This document shows positions 1 through 12,900 of a stretch of 64,000 nucleotides of DNA, piece by piece. Each line of letters begins with the position of its first letter. The first letter of the stretch is position 1. This DNA comes from Mytilus galloprovincialis. Taxonomy: Eukaryota > Mollusca > Bivalvia > Mytilida > Mytilidae. Made by a program: the position numbers and the translations under genes. Location of the stretch: the NCBI RefSeq assembly GCF_965363235.1, contig NC_134846.1, positions 62,423,121-62,487,120 of the forward strand. The letters run 5' to 3'. The notes under the pieces were generated by a model. It worked only from the letters and a program-made list of their open reading frames with translations, was not told where the DNA came from and did no database searches.

Positions 1-1165
1 AATTAAACTTAGTTTGATTTTTAACAAAAATTGAATTCTTGGGGTTCTTTGATATGCTGAATCTAAACATGTACTTAGTTTTTTGATTATGGGCCCAGTT
101 TTCAAGTTGGTCCAAATCGGGGTCCAAAATTCAACTTTTTTTTTTTTGTTTGATTTCAACAAAAATTCAATATATGGGGTTCTTCAAAATGCTGAATCTA
201 ACCATGTTTTTAGATTTTTTAATATTTAGGACCGGTTATCAAATTGGTCCACATTGAGGTCTAAAGGGTCCAAAATTGAACTTTATTTGATTTCATCAAA
301 AATTGAATTCTTGGGGTTCTTTGATATGATGAATCTAACCATGTAGTTAGATTTTGGATATTGGAATACCACAAAGGGATGGTAAGAATTGTCTTTGGGA
401 GTTATGGCTCAAACCGTTATGGAATAAGGTGCAAAAAAGGGTGAAAAAGGGTTTTCAGGTTAATGGACAATTACTTAAGTACAAAACATAATTTAAAAGC
501 AGTATAAGGTTGGTAATTGAAACTCATTTTAATAGCTCACCTAAACTGCTCTTAAATTATGTATATTGGAAATTTGCCAAAAACTTTATTATTAATAAAT
601 TCTATTGGAAATTTGCCAAAATCTTTTAATAGTTTAATGAACTTCATTGGAAATTTGCCAATATAAAATGTTGCATTGGAGTTATCTTTCTTTGTCCAGA
701 ATAGTAGTCAAATCAACTTAAATCATGACTGTATGACATTTTATATTTTATGATGTATTTAAATGAGTAGTTATTGTTGAAAACTCCATTAGAAATTTGA
801 ATTGAGATCATTTTTGAAATAAGGGAAAGGGGGAGGTGAAAAAAATGGTGGGGTTCAATTTTTTCTATTTCAGATTTCAGAAATGAAAAAGAAAATTTCT
901 TCGAATATCAAAGGATTAATAATCAACAGCATAGTGAATTGCTCAAAAGTAAAAAAAAAAAAAAAAAAAAACAAAACATTTTAAGTTCATTAGACCACAT
1001 TTATTCTGTGTCAGAAACCTATGCTGTGCATGTCAACTATTTAATCACAATCCAAATTCAGAGCTGTATCCAGTTTGAATGTTGTGTCCATACTTGCTCC
1101 AACCGTTCAGGGTTCGACCTCTGCGGTCGTATAAAGCTGCGCCTTTGCGGAGCATCTGGTTTTAT
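1..1165 (+). repeat. Modular interspersed repeat (family H), cut by window edge
   Basis: Positions 1-370 hold about two and a half tandem units of roughly 135 bp. Each has the words GGGGTTCTTTGATATG and a TTGGTCCAAAT-type motif. Positions 540-680 hold a repeated TTGGAAATTTGCCAA motif. The 3' part (about 700-1165) recurs at 26310-26720 and 36500-36811 and ends in a small hairpin, CGACC-TCTGC-GGTCG, followed by TATAAAGCTGCG. It codes for nothing recognisable; the open frame at 939-1196 is carried by this repeat. The left end is outside the window. Confidence 0.7.
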
Positions 1166-1604
1166 TTTTATTTCACTATTCACCGCTTCAAGTTGAATAA
1201 TGAAACATAAGACTATTTCATTATTCATTATTTATTTTTTAAACATTAAATAATGAATAGGGAACTATTTTATTATTCATTATTGAATTATGAACTACGT
1301 ACTTCAGCGCGGTCAGAAAATCACGTACCGGATGCTTAATTTCCGGCAGAAAGTCGGTGCAAAAATGAACACAATATTCAAGCTTGGTACAGATCTGAAT
1401 TTGAATAGTAATTAAATATTTGACATATTATAAGTTTCTGAAAAGAACCTGAAATTGGTTATATGAATTGAAATTATATTCAATTAAAGATTTCTTTCTG
1501 TTGCGCAATACACTGAGCTGTTGCTCAATACTTAGCCAATATGTTGTGAGACTATAAACAAATAAAGTTCAATTAATTCTCAAGCCGGTCATATTAGAAA
1601 TTTA

Positions 1605-2296
1605 TGAAAATCAAAAGGGATCTTTCATCAATAGATATAAAGAATTCACCAAAGGTTCATGAACATTGCTGACAGCATTTTTGAGTTATTAACCGAAAAC
1701 TTGAAAATCACTCCTTTTTTATGAATAAAACTCCATAACTGAAATGTAAAATGTAAAATTTATAAAATTCTCAGTGGAGCTCACATCAATAGATATAAAC
1801 ATTTCACCAACATTTCATAAGAACTTTTGAAAGCATTTTTGAGTTTTGTCCGAAGACTGGAAAATCCCCTTTTTTCAATCTAATTAAAATATTGATCTTT
1901 GATTACGTTATACCAAATATGTAGTATAACTTTATGAAATCGAAAGGGAGCTCACGTCAATAAATAAGATAAGAATAAGACCTATAAGATAAGAATTTAT
2001 TATTAATCTAATCAAGAACCCATAAAGGGCATCATTTTACAACACAATATGATTGGAAAAAGCAAAACAGAAAACTAGGCTAATACCATGCTATAACGTT
2101 ATGGACAGGATCAAATATAAACAATTCACTCACTACAATTTCTTGCAAGCTGGTGAAAGCATTCTCGAGTTATTGTCCAAAGACTGGAAAATTCTCCTTT
2201 TTTTAATGAATAAAACCCCATAACTCGGAAACGTAAAATTTAAAATTCAATTTATAAAAAAACAAAAGGACGCTCACGTCAATAGATATTAAAAAA
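1605..2296 (+). repeat. Tandem array of about 150-bp units (family D core)
   Basis: The array repeats the words TCAATAGATATAAA, TTCACCAAAG, a TTGAGTTATTGTCC-like motif and CCATAACT. The same monomer makes up the core of the element at 32787-33798. Here no clear 5' or 3' hairpin end is visible, so it looks like a truncated or eroded copy. From 1166 to 1604 there is only AT-rich sequence with short inverted words (ATTATTCATTATT). Confidence 0.65.
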
Positions 2297-3589
2297 AAAT
2301 ATCACAGAATAGAGTGAAAAATACAAAAGGAAGGACAGAGATTACACTAAAAAAAATGAGGGACAAAAGAAAATCATCCTTTCACCCCATTCTCCCTAAA
2401 GATCAAATAGTAAGTCCCTCATCAAATAAACCAGACACTTGTCTCTTAAAAATTCCTGTTTCAACGCAGCATATTTTGAATCAATAAAGTAATTATTTCA
2501 GAGACAAGTGACTGTGTTATTTAGCATTTGTTGAGATAGATCGATGTCGTTATAAGTATATTGTTCCTATTTTTTAATACATCATTGACTGCATCTTTTG
2601 GCAGAGTAGTCCTGATAAAGTTAAATCTACAATAGCAAAGACGTCGAGGGTGAAATCATTCTTGTTATACTTCTGAATTGAATTGCTATAATAATTAATG
2701 TTTGTCTTTAATAGCAACTGATATTTATTGATAAAAAGGGTTTACTGTACTATATGGTGTACCACCTTATAATATTAATCAAACAGTTCTAAATCTTTTA
2801 AAACTTTGGTCGATGGTGGTGGCCATATTTACATTGTAAGGAAAGATATAACATTTTTATTCAGATTATCTCATTCATTTATAATACATAATCTGTATAA
2901 CTGTTTACAAGAATCTATGTTTATACTGATTTCTTGAAGGATAGTAAGTTTGTATTGTGATAAATGTTACAAGCTTAACGAGGGCAGTATCTCTCGAAAA
3001 CGCGGGTGGTAATGAGTTTAAACAGATTTTATTTGCTACATTCTGGATGATATGTCTGTAACAAAACATTCTATCAAGTCTCTTTTAGTGATCCAAGGGT
3101 TGTAAAAAACAGACAACCTAAAGGATTTGTTATGTTAATGTGTAGCCTGCTGTATATCACTAAAAAATAATTTTTTTTTTCAATGCCAAACTTTTGTTGT
3201 ATTAACTTTGAAAAAAAAACCAACATCAATGGACCAAGGGATAAAGGTTTCTATGAAAATTATATGTATTGGGATATCTGGATATTTATTTATCATAAAT
3301 AGCGCCACAAAAACTGACCAAACTTAAAATAATAATAGAAGTTGCAGTCTTCAACTGAAGAACAGCACCTTCTGTGTCTCTACTGTGATGAATGACTGTG
3401 GTAAAGACTAGGCAAACAAACAGGTCTATTTCATAACTCACAAAGTGGGGAACAATAATAAAAAAGAAAAAAAAACCAAGTAGGGCATTGCATTTTTTCT
3501 TCCTCATAAACATAAATGCATTCACATATTCGACACATGAATGATTTAAGATCTGTAAAAAGTACATATCCCAAGACCCAACCGAACAA
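2297..3589. other. Intergenic sequence, nothing recognised
   Basis: AT-rich sequence with no open frame showing a known domain, no tRNA and no clear repeat unit. The minus-strand frame at 3286-3567 has no recognisable family signature and low-complexity aromatic runs, so it is not called. Confidence 0.5.
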
Positions 3590-3965
3590 GTCAGAGATCA
3601 CATGCTGAAATAGCTCGCTTTCTTTACTAACCTTGGTAGTTCTAAATTTAAAGCTTTACTACAACTATGATAAATTTTTAGATCCGAGCTCAGATAAACG
3701 GGGAAAAACATGTACACCTTGCAATCGTTCCATTCATCAAATATGCTTTAAATATAGTGCCTACCGCACATAGTATCCAAGAAACAACTCTTGACCAGGA
3801 AAACATTGATCAATGCACCATGAAAATGAGGTTATGGACAGATGTACCCTGCCAGACAAACAGGTTCACCTTACAATCATTACATGCTTTAAATATAGTT
3901 GACCTATTGCATTCAGTACCCAAGAAACAAACTTAACCAAATTCAAATAAGGGCATAAAATCAAT
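3590..3965 (+). repeat. Family B modular element, 5' part only
   Basis: It begins with CTGAAATAGCTCGC, like the 5' end of the fuller copy at 38543, then carries two diverged units of about 115 bp (ATATAGTTGACCTATTGCA and AAAATGAGG motifs). It lacks the 3' hairpin and lies in opposite orientation to the next copy. Confidence 0.6.
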
Positions 3966-3990
3966 GCTTTCCTGCTTACTATCTGTAGTT

Positions 3991-4887
3991 TTTTGTCGAG
4001 CCTGCAACTTTTGTTGCAGAAAGCTTGATATAGGGATAGTGATCCGGCAGCGTAGGTGTTAGCTAACTTCTTAAAAGCTATATTTTAGGTGGAAGACCTG
4101 GTAGCTTCATATTTTGTATATAGATGCTTCATGTTGCGAAGTTTCCGTCAGTCACATGTCCATTGTCCTTGACCTAATTTTCATGGTTCAGTGACCACTT
4201 CAAAAAAAAAAATCATATTTTTTGTAATGTTGAATTCTATCTGACTATAAGTAATAGGATAATTATATTTGATATGTGCGTACCTTGTAAGGTCCTCATG
4301 CCCGTCAGACAGTTTTCACTTGACCTCAACCTTAACAGGTCAGTTAACAAGGTTAAGTTTTGGTGGTCAAGTCCATATCTCAGATACTACAAGCAATAGG
4401 TATAGTAAATTCGGTTAATGAAGGACTGTAAGGTGTACATGTCCAACCTGACCTTCACCTAATTTTCATGGTTCAGTGGTCAAAGTTCAGTTTTGAGTTT
4501 TGGTCTTTTTATCTAATACTATATGACAACTATATTTGGTGTATGTAAATATTTTATGATCTATATGTCAGTAGTGCAGGTTTTATTTGACCTTGACCTG
4601 GTTTTTCTAGTACATTGCTCGAGGTTAAGTTTTTGTTTTGGTCTATTTCCAAACTATAAGCAATAGGTCAACTATATTTGTTGTATGGAAGCATTGTTAG
4701 CTGTACATGTCTGTCTGGCATGGTTCATCTGACCTTGACCTCATTTTCATGGTTCATTGATCAATGTTTAGTTTTCTTGGTTAATGTTATGTTTATGTGA
4801 CAGTCGTAATAAAGCTTTATATTTAGGAGTATCAACATAATATCAATGATTAGTAAAGAAGGCAAGACATTTCAGTGTGCACTCGTT
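3991..4887 (-). repeat. Family B modular element, near full length
   Basis: Read on the minus strand it starts near 4887 (AGTGCACACTGAAATG), runs through several diverged units of about 115 bp (CATGAAAAT..AGGTCAAG, CAACTATATTTG on plus), and ends in a GC-rich patch, then a hairpin at 3995-4032 built on GCAAC-TTTT-GTTGC inside GTCGAGC/GCTTGA-like flanks. The same termini occur at 38543-39633 in the opposite orientation. Confidence 0.7.
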
Positions 4888-6384
4888 TTTATATAGTTCA
4901 TGACATTGACGAATTTTTAACATTTTGTAGCAAATTAACTGCAAATTCAAAAAAATCTTTATACGATGTGAAAATAAACCTGGCACTGTTAAGACCAACT
5001 ACCGGAGTTGAAACTTAAACATGCTAGTTCTTATGGTAACATCCCGCAGAAAGACAAGTCTTACTACCTGGACACATTATATTAACTTAAACTATGAGCT
5101 GAGGGTGACCTAATCAGACTTTTTAGCTTTCACTTTTAAGTCATGTTATGGGAAGAAGCAGCGATACAAAAATTCGAGCCTGATTTTGATCTGATCTAAG
5201 ACTAACCCACAACCTTCTGCAGTCATGGCCAGTACACTACCACAAGACCAGCTACATGGTAGGATACCTTAATGTATTCAGTTATGAATTCACATTATCT
5301 GTTTGCTTTGTATAGGAACTAAATTTACCCTTTAGATGCATACAGGACATAAAAAAGAGTAAAGATGGTATCAAATACAGATTTTAATTGTTACATCTTT
5401 TTATAAAAATCACTGACCAGATATATAAAAGCAGTTTTCACATGTTGTTAACTGGTATACATGATGGTTCATTTATCAAAATTGCACTAAAACTGTTCCC
5501 AATTTTACAAATAGTTTTATAGATCATGTGAATATCCAATTGAAACAATGAGTCACAAGCATGTGGTCAAAATGAACAAAAACAGCGACTCTTTATTTTA
5601 CACAACAGTATAAAAAAATCAAACAATTTACAAAAACAATAACAGCACTATGATTTTAAGGGCTAGTCCATGAATATATATATTTGTACATGGATCTAGG
5701 AATGGCACTTCCCAATTTCAAATATCATTGGTGTCAAATACATTTCTGTAGACTGGGTGATTACCCTATCTGTATAGTGCCTTTCCTGGGGACAATATAT
5801 ACATATGGAACAGCCCTTTTACTTTGGAACAAGATAAAGGAAAAACATGAAAAAAATAAAATCATCATGGTATTGGTAAATTAAAAACAATAAACAACTC
5901 ATCTTTCAAAAAATGTTGACAATAGCTGGTGTATAACTACTTTTATGTAAACTTATGATTCACAAATGTATACTTTTAAATTGTATTTAAATTTTAGTGA
6001 AAATTATATACTGGAACAAAATCAACAGAACACAATATTAACAACTAATAAATAAGTTACAATGAACACATAGGTGGGTTTATTTTAGGTTGTTCATAAT
6101 GACGTATTGTTAAAACTAGGGACAGAGTAAGCTGTGTATGTACACTTAATGTTACTGAAATATATTTATAAAGTGTAAAGATACTATTTGTTGACTATTT
6201 TAAAGTAACATTAAAGTAATTATGAACTACTATACTAGCCAATTTCAAAATTAATGATTCTGTTTTCATTTTTTAACATAGCAGAAGGAACTCCCAATAT
6301 TTTATGGTTCCTGATTACATGGGGTATGGTAAAATGTATAGTAATGGTCTATATTTGTTACCAAGTGCATCACACTTTTATGGT
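4888..6384. other. Downstream of CDK1, no gene seen; possible CDK1 poly(A) signal
   Basis: No coding signal. On the minus strand an AATAAA lies at 5592-5597 with a T/GT-rich stretch beyond it, so the CDK1 transcript could end near 5570. That would make a long 3' UTR of about 1.4 kb. This is weak evidence; transcript reads would decide it. Confidence 0.25.
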
Positions 6385-6699
6385 GAAAGGGAATGCAAAA
6401 TTGGTTGCTTAGACACATAGATTCTTCCACATGGTTTGCGCTGGGATGTGTTATAGTCAGTGCTACTAGATATGTTAACCTTTGCCAAAATTCTTAGAAT
6501 GGAATAAATTCATTAATTCTAAAATAGGCTTCTGTACTTAAAACACAAATAACATTTGTACATTATTCTTTGAAAGTAAATATTCTCTATTGACTCAAGA
6601 GTTTATAAAAAATGTCATGCATATGAAGTGTTTTGATTTATATTGAGGAAGATAAGAGTTTGAATTGTATCAATTTTATAAAACAAAATATCAATGTGT
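6385..6699 (-). repeat. Source copy of a 315-bp segment duplicated into CDK1 intron 1
   Basis: This stretch lies 300-615 nt downstream of the CDK1 stop codon, probably in the 3' UTR. It recurs at 14892-15206 in the same orientation with 5 substitutions and no gaps in 315 positions by direct comparison. It seems to be the original because here it is embedded in plain flanking sequence, while the other copy sits inside a repeat. Confidence 0.85.
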
Positions 6700-6999
6700 A
6701 CTTTATATTAGCGGCTACACAGTTAGAAAGACTCCTCTATCGACTCCATGTATGGATGTACAAAGAAAGAAATAAGTCATAGAAAGATGAAGGAAGAATA
6801 TTATAGCATTATCCCTGAACATATATTTTGTCAATAAAATATATTTTTCTACAAAATTATCCATTTTAAAATGTTCTTTTCTTCAAATTTCAATTTGTCT
6901 TCTTTATCTTGACATTCAAACAATTATACAAGATAAGTCATAAAATTGCCCACAATCGAGACGAAATACTATAGATATTTCTTATTGCACATTAATGTC

Positions 7000-9900
7000 T
7001 TATGTTGTGGTGACAGTTGAAGCAGGTAATGCTGATTTATCTAAGTTAGCAAAGTAAGTGTGATTCAGTGCTTTCTTGGCAGATATTCTTTGTGCTGGAT
7101 CATATATCAACATGGTCTGAAACATAAAAAGTTAAGATATTTGACAAATCAATTTAAACTTGACATTTTATTTGTTGTGTAAACCTCTCCTGCCAAATAA
7201 CATCTGTTATAAATATGCAAATACTAATAATATTTAACTTGTAATTTTAAATAAGTTCATATTTTTTTATATTAAAATTATGTGATAAATCATCACTCAG
7301 TACATGGTAATAATTTTATTATCTCAACAGCTCTTTTCGTTAAAAATTTATACACAATAGTACCTTTTTTCCTAAACAATATAAAAGTTAAAAATATCTT
7401 CAATCACCTTTTTTAAATGTTCATTTATAGTATGCTTTTAATACATTTTAGTCATTTAAATTGAGAAGCTAGAAAAATGTCTCCCTTTGTCATCTCTTGC
7501 ATGGACATATATTTCATACAATAAACATGTACCTGTAATAGGTCTAATCCGGTATTGTCCAGTTGTTTGACAGACTGTGCTAAAGAGTTATTTTTCCATG
7601 TTGGAAAAGTTGGTTTGTAGTCTGGTAGTGAGGTTACCCCTGGCCAGACTTCCTCTGTAGGGGTTGTAAGAGTTCTGAAAAAGACAGCAAACCTTTCATT
7701 AACATACATAAAGATGCATTAGTATTAGTTACAAGATATAACAAAATATGATTTTTTTTTCCTGTTAAATCATTAATGAAAGTGAAATAGTGAAATAAAA
7801 AATCATTTTTTTAGCAGCTAGTCAGGTTCAATTTTGTCAAAATAAAAACTGTAAGGTAAAAAAAAAGTGAAAAATTTGTCCTCATTAATAAACATATTCA
7901 TGTGCACTTTAATAACCCCCTTTTCAACAGATAGGTCATAAATAAACTTGGCATGTTCAGATATATTAAAAGGAAAAGAATGGCAACATTGAAAGTGAAA
8001 GAAGGGTAAACCATTCGATTGACCTATTCAATGATTATCATATTTTCCAAACCTTTAACATGAATTCAAACAAACCTAGAAAAATCCAAATGCATTCTAA
8101 AATTCTTTTGTTTTTTGTTTAAAGTGCATGCAAAATTTTGAGTATGTATATATTTTCCTTCAATTAGTACCTGAATATTCTGAAGAGCTGGTCAATTTCT
8201 GAATCACCATGAAATAAAGGTCTTTTTGTGACCATTTCAGCAAATATACAACCTATACTCCACACATCTACAGGGGTAGAGTATCTTTGACTTCCAAGTA
8301 AGATCTCTGGTGCTCTGTACCACAATGTTACAACCTGTAACAATAACATTGATTAACAAATCTGCATGTTTAACAGATTGCATCTACAAGTTATAGCAAA
8401 CATTTAAATAAACTAAATGTGTCAAGGCGACACGAATGCCCAAAAAGTTGAAAAATCTGTAATTTCATTAACACATGTGGACACAAACCTGATGGTAGTC
8501 TCACATATCAAAAATCAGCTCAAAATCTGGAGGGGTATAGAAAAAAAATCCTTATAACTATGATTTTCAATAATTTATCAAAGTCCAAAGCCTGTAATTT
8601 GAGCAAAAATTAGCGAAGAGGAACAAAACTTATACTTGATCTGTAACTCATCATGCTTAACTCACATATCAATAAATCAGCCAAATATCTGAAGGCCTTT
8701 AGAAAAAAAGTCTGTATAACTGTGATTTTCAACAATTTCTCAAGTCCAAAGTCTGTAATTTCGGCAAAAATTAGTGGAGCGGAACGAAACTTAAACTTGA
8801 TCTGTAACTCATCATACTTATATACTAAAAATCAGCCCAATATCTGAAGGCGTTGAGAAAAAAACTCTGTATAATGGTTTGTTGTGGAATGACAGAATTT
8901 CGGAATAACGGATTTCGGACAAGGGTAAAACTACATGTATATGGCACCGACAACTTCGTTGCAGAGCCATAAAAAAAATCTGCTTGTAACAGTACAGCAT
9001 CAATTCAGAAATATCTTAATTGTATTTGTATTCTATATTGTCATACACCTAATCTGTGTGCACATGTAGTAAAACTCCACCGTTGTTAGGCCACACCAAT
9101 TTAATTTCTTGTTCTACGGATTTTTGGACTCCAAAATTTGGGGCGAGCGAGCGATTTGAAAATTTTAATAAAAAAATATTTAATTTGCAAATTTTTGAGG
9201 CGAAGCTTGAAAAGTTAAGGCAAGCGATTAATTTTTTTTTTTGTAAACATAAAATAGTAGGTTTTGACATTTATTAAAACTTGATTTATCACTTATACTT
9301 TGATATTTCTTTAATTTATGAAGTAATTTTTCCCTGTTCACCAAGCTGAATAATTATGTCTATGTATGTCATGTATGTGTGACTGACAATGAGACAAGTC
9401 TCCATCCAAGTCATAACCAGTGTTGGGAACAACCCCTTAATTTTATAAATATCCCTTTTATGAGGGGTCAATATAAGCAGGGACTTTCTATACTAAGTAC
9501 ATGTAAGTAAGTATAGAAAGTCCCCGATATAATATATTTTTTTGTAAAAAAACACCACTTTTTAGTACAAAAGGGCTCATATTTTCCCAAAAGAACTATA
9601 TATCTTTCTGGTATTAAATGGTCAAAACATGTCCAAGAATTTTGTAATATTCCTGCATTTTTACCATGTTAACATATTTACTTTAACAGTTCAAAATTAT
9701 TCAAAATAAGTGGAACCCTCTTTTAGAAAAGTGGTTTAAAATATGATGTATTTCTCCTCTTTTTGAGTAAAAAATTCTAAGTTTTCAAAGGCTTTTAAGT
9801 AGCACTATACAAATTCTTGGTATTTCAATTTTCATTTCTACATCAGCATGATCAGTAAAATGACCCCTTGTCTGAGGGAGGGTTGCTCCCAACCTGATAA

Positions 9901-12900
9901 TGACAAATACAGGTCAAACTACGGCTTTTTACACAGGGCTTTGTTCCAGACCGTCATCAAACAGCAAGCTATAAAGGACCCTAAAATTATTAGTGTACAT
10001 AATTCAAACAGGAAAACCAACGATCTAATTTATATATCCAAACCGGCAAATGGGAAAATACCAATGTACCACATCAACAAACGACAACTGCTGAACGACA
10101 GGCCCCTGAATCAATCAGGACAGGTGCATAAACATGCAGCAGCTATGGATAGTTTTATTTCGCCAGCATACAATATAATTGCAGTTGAAGGCAAATAAAT
10201 CCTTCAGAAGTTCTTAGTACTCTAACAACGAACATTTTTTGATAGGGAATATGAGTAAGGGGGAAAGAAACCAACGTTTTGTTCTTTACAGGTATTTCCG
10301 CTGTTATATATTTAAATCGGAGCACTCTCACTTTGGATAAATGCTGAAACAAATATTCTCACAGATATTTACACAGTGTGGTGGATTGCTTATAGGTTTA
10401 AAATCGTTATACAGGTTTAGACTGTGATTTTAAAAACAAATGTTGATATCTTTTCATATCATTTACAAAAAAACGGTGTGGGAAATGGACATGATTACAT
10501 TTCTGTATGCGGGAAGCAGGAATATAAAAAAAATAAAAAACTTCTGTTTTGAAAAAAATATGTGTGGGCGGGTCCGTCGAACAAGGAATTAAATTGGTGT
10601 GGCCGTACATTTATATTCTAAAATTTGAGAAATTAAAAATAAATATTAGATCTTAATCATTTTAATCAAAACACATGACATTTGGTTGAGGCAAACTAAT
10701 GTTAGAGAACAGACACCAATTTTGGGATGTACAGCCATACAGAGGAATAAGGGTTAACTCAATGCCTCCTCTGCTATGGCTGGTGCATAAAAATAGTCAG
10801 TAGTTGTGCATTTAACATTCTACACAAAGAGCAGTTTTTTTAATAAGACTCATGTTATAATAGGATAGGCTGTATTTTATAGGGTGCAAATATTCCATGC
10901 ACATGAAAAAGTTAAGGATTAGCATACATGTATGAAGGTCAGAAATGGATGTTTAATCCAATACCTCATGCATGTAACATTGAAACATATACTCAAACAT
11001 CGAACTAAACCTTACCTCATGTGTATATACTCGGACTGGTATACCGAAAGCTCTAGCCAAACCAAAATCTGCTAACTTGATAATGCCTTTATTGTCAATA
11101 AGTAAATTCTGTGGTTTCATGTCACGATGTAATACTCTTCTCTGATGACAAAACAGTATTCCTTGAAGGATCTGGTAAGTATAACTCTGTAAATATAGAC
11201 AATCAAAATTACAAACTATATATATGCTACTGTTGTCTTGGTTGGTGGTGTTTTATCTCATTCCAAAACTTATCTAATTATAGTCTCAAGTTCTCTTTTA
11301 TGTTCACAGCTACAAAAAATATCAGATGTGAAATCACTAAGCAGACGCAACACTCAATTTATTTAAAAAAACTTTGTATCCATTGGCTTGTGGTAAAAAA
11401 AATATGACTGATACTTATGTCTCTTCTAAGTTTTGTAATGTATATATTTTTGCTTACTTTGACTAGCATTTTATCCATAAACTGTCCACTTGGAATGGTA
11501 TCCATATATCTTTTCAAGTCCATAGACAAAAATTCAAACACCAAATATAATTTGTTCTCTTGCATCAACACATCTTCTAAACTGAAACAGATACATATTA
11601 TACTTCATAATTATATTCAAAATAATAATGCTTCTGAAATATGATTGTTGTTTAATTAAATATTATAATTATTTGTGCAATAGAAGGTGAATGTCAAAAA
11701 TTAATTTAAACAAATCTAAATCCCGAATTTTAATTTTTCAAAAGTGGCTTTAAATGATTAGATTTGACAATAAAGTTGGGTGTTAATAACCTTTAAAATG
11801 TTCTATGCAATTAAATTGTTTACAAATTAAATGTGTAAGATTCACTAGCTTGCTTTATTTAACTCAAGTACACTTGTAAATGTCATTGATACTCCCAAGA
11901 CATAATGAATGAGCCTGAATTGTGTCATAAAAAGAAAAAAGAAAGGTACAGACACGACAATATCTTTGCTAAAATCGTTTTGTAGCTTGAGCTGTGTATA
12001 TTACAACTAGAACTTGGGACATGAGGTCATACTAATCTTACTGTAGCTTGAGCTGTGTATATTACAACTAGAACTTGGGACATGAGGTCATACTAATCTT
12101 ACTTTCACTAGTAATTTAAAACAATTGAAAACAAGTGCATGTCTGATCTGATCAATGAAAAAGTGTGATGGAAATAGATTTGACCCAAGTTAGGAGCCTC
12201 TGGCCGTTTTTAGTCTTGTATGATTTTTAATTTAAGTTTTATTGTGTATAATTCGGAGTTCAGTATGACGTCCATCATCACTGAACTAGTATACATGTTT
12301 TTTAGGGGCCAGCTGAAGGACACCTCCGGGTGCGAGAATTTCTTCCTACATTGAAGACCCATTGGTGGCCTGAGGCTGTTGTCTGCTCTCTGGTGGGGTT
12401 GTTGTCTCTTTGACACATTCCCCATTTCCATTCTCAACTTTATTGTTTGAGAGATAAGTATTTGAAATAAATGGAGATATTAAGTTTTTTTAATTTGTTA
12501 CCCAACAATGTTAGGATGTTGTAGTTCTTTCAGTAGTGATATTTCTCTGATGGCTGTGGATGGAATTCCTTCCTCTTCACTTTCTAATCTTATCTTCTTC
12601 AGAGCAACCAATCTGTTTGTTTTCTTGTGTCTACCTTTGTACACTACACCATAGGTACCTGGATACAATAAAACACAGCTTGTAATGACATGAAAAAGCT
12701 ACAGTAATATTTTTGAGGAAGAAAGGCTGATGCACTAGTATATAACAGAAATTCTTACTGGTCATTAAATGAAGCCCAAGTATGTCTATAAAAGGTTTAG
12801 AATAAATTAATGGATAAAATGTGAAATACATGAAACCCAATGATATCCATGAACAAAATGTACATGCTTATGTATGTCATAAATTAAACACAAAAAAATA

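Noticed and set aside
9848-10198. 116-codon open frame on the plus strand
   Set aside because: It lies in a repeat fragment nested inside a terminal-inverted-repeat element, has no recognisable domain, and shares words with the non-coding 15270-type repeat.
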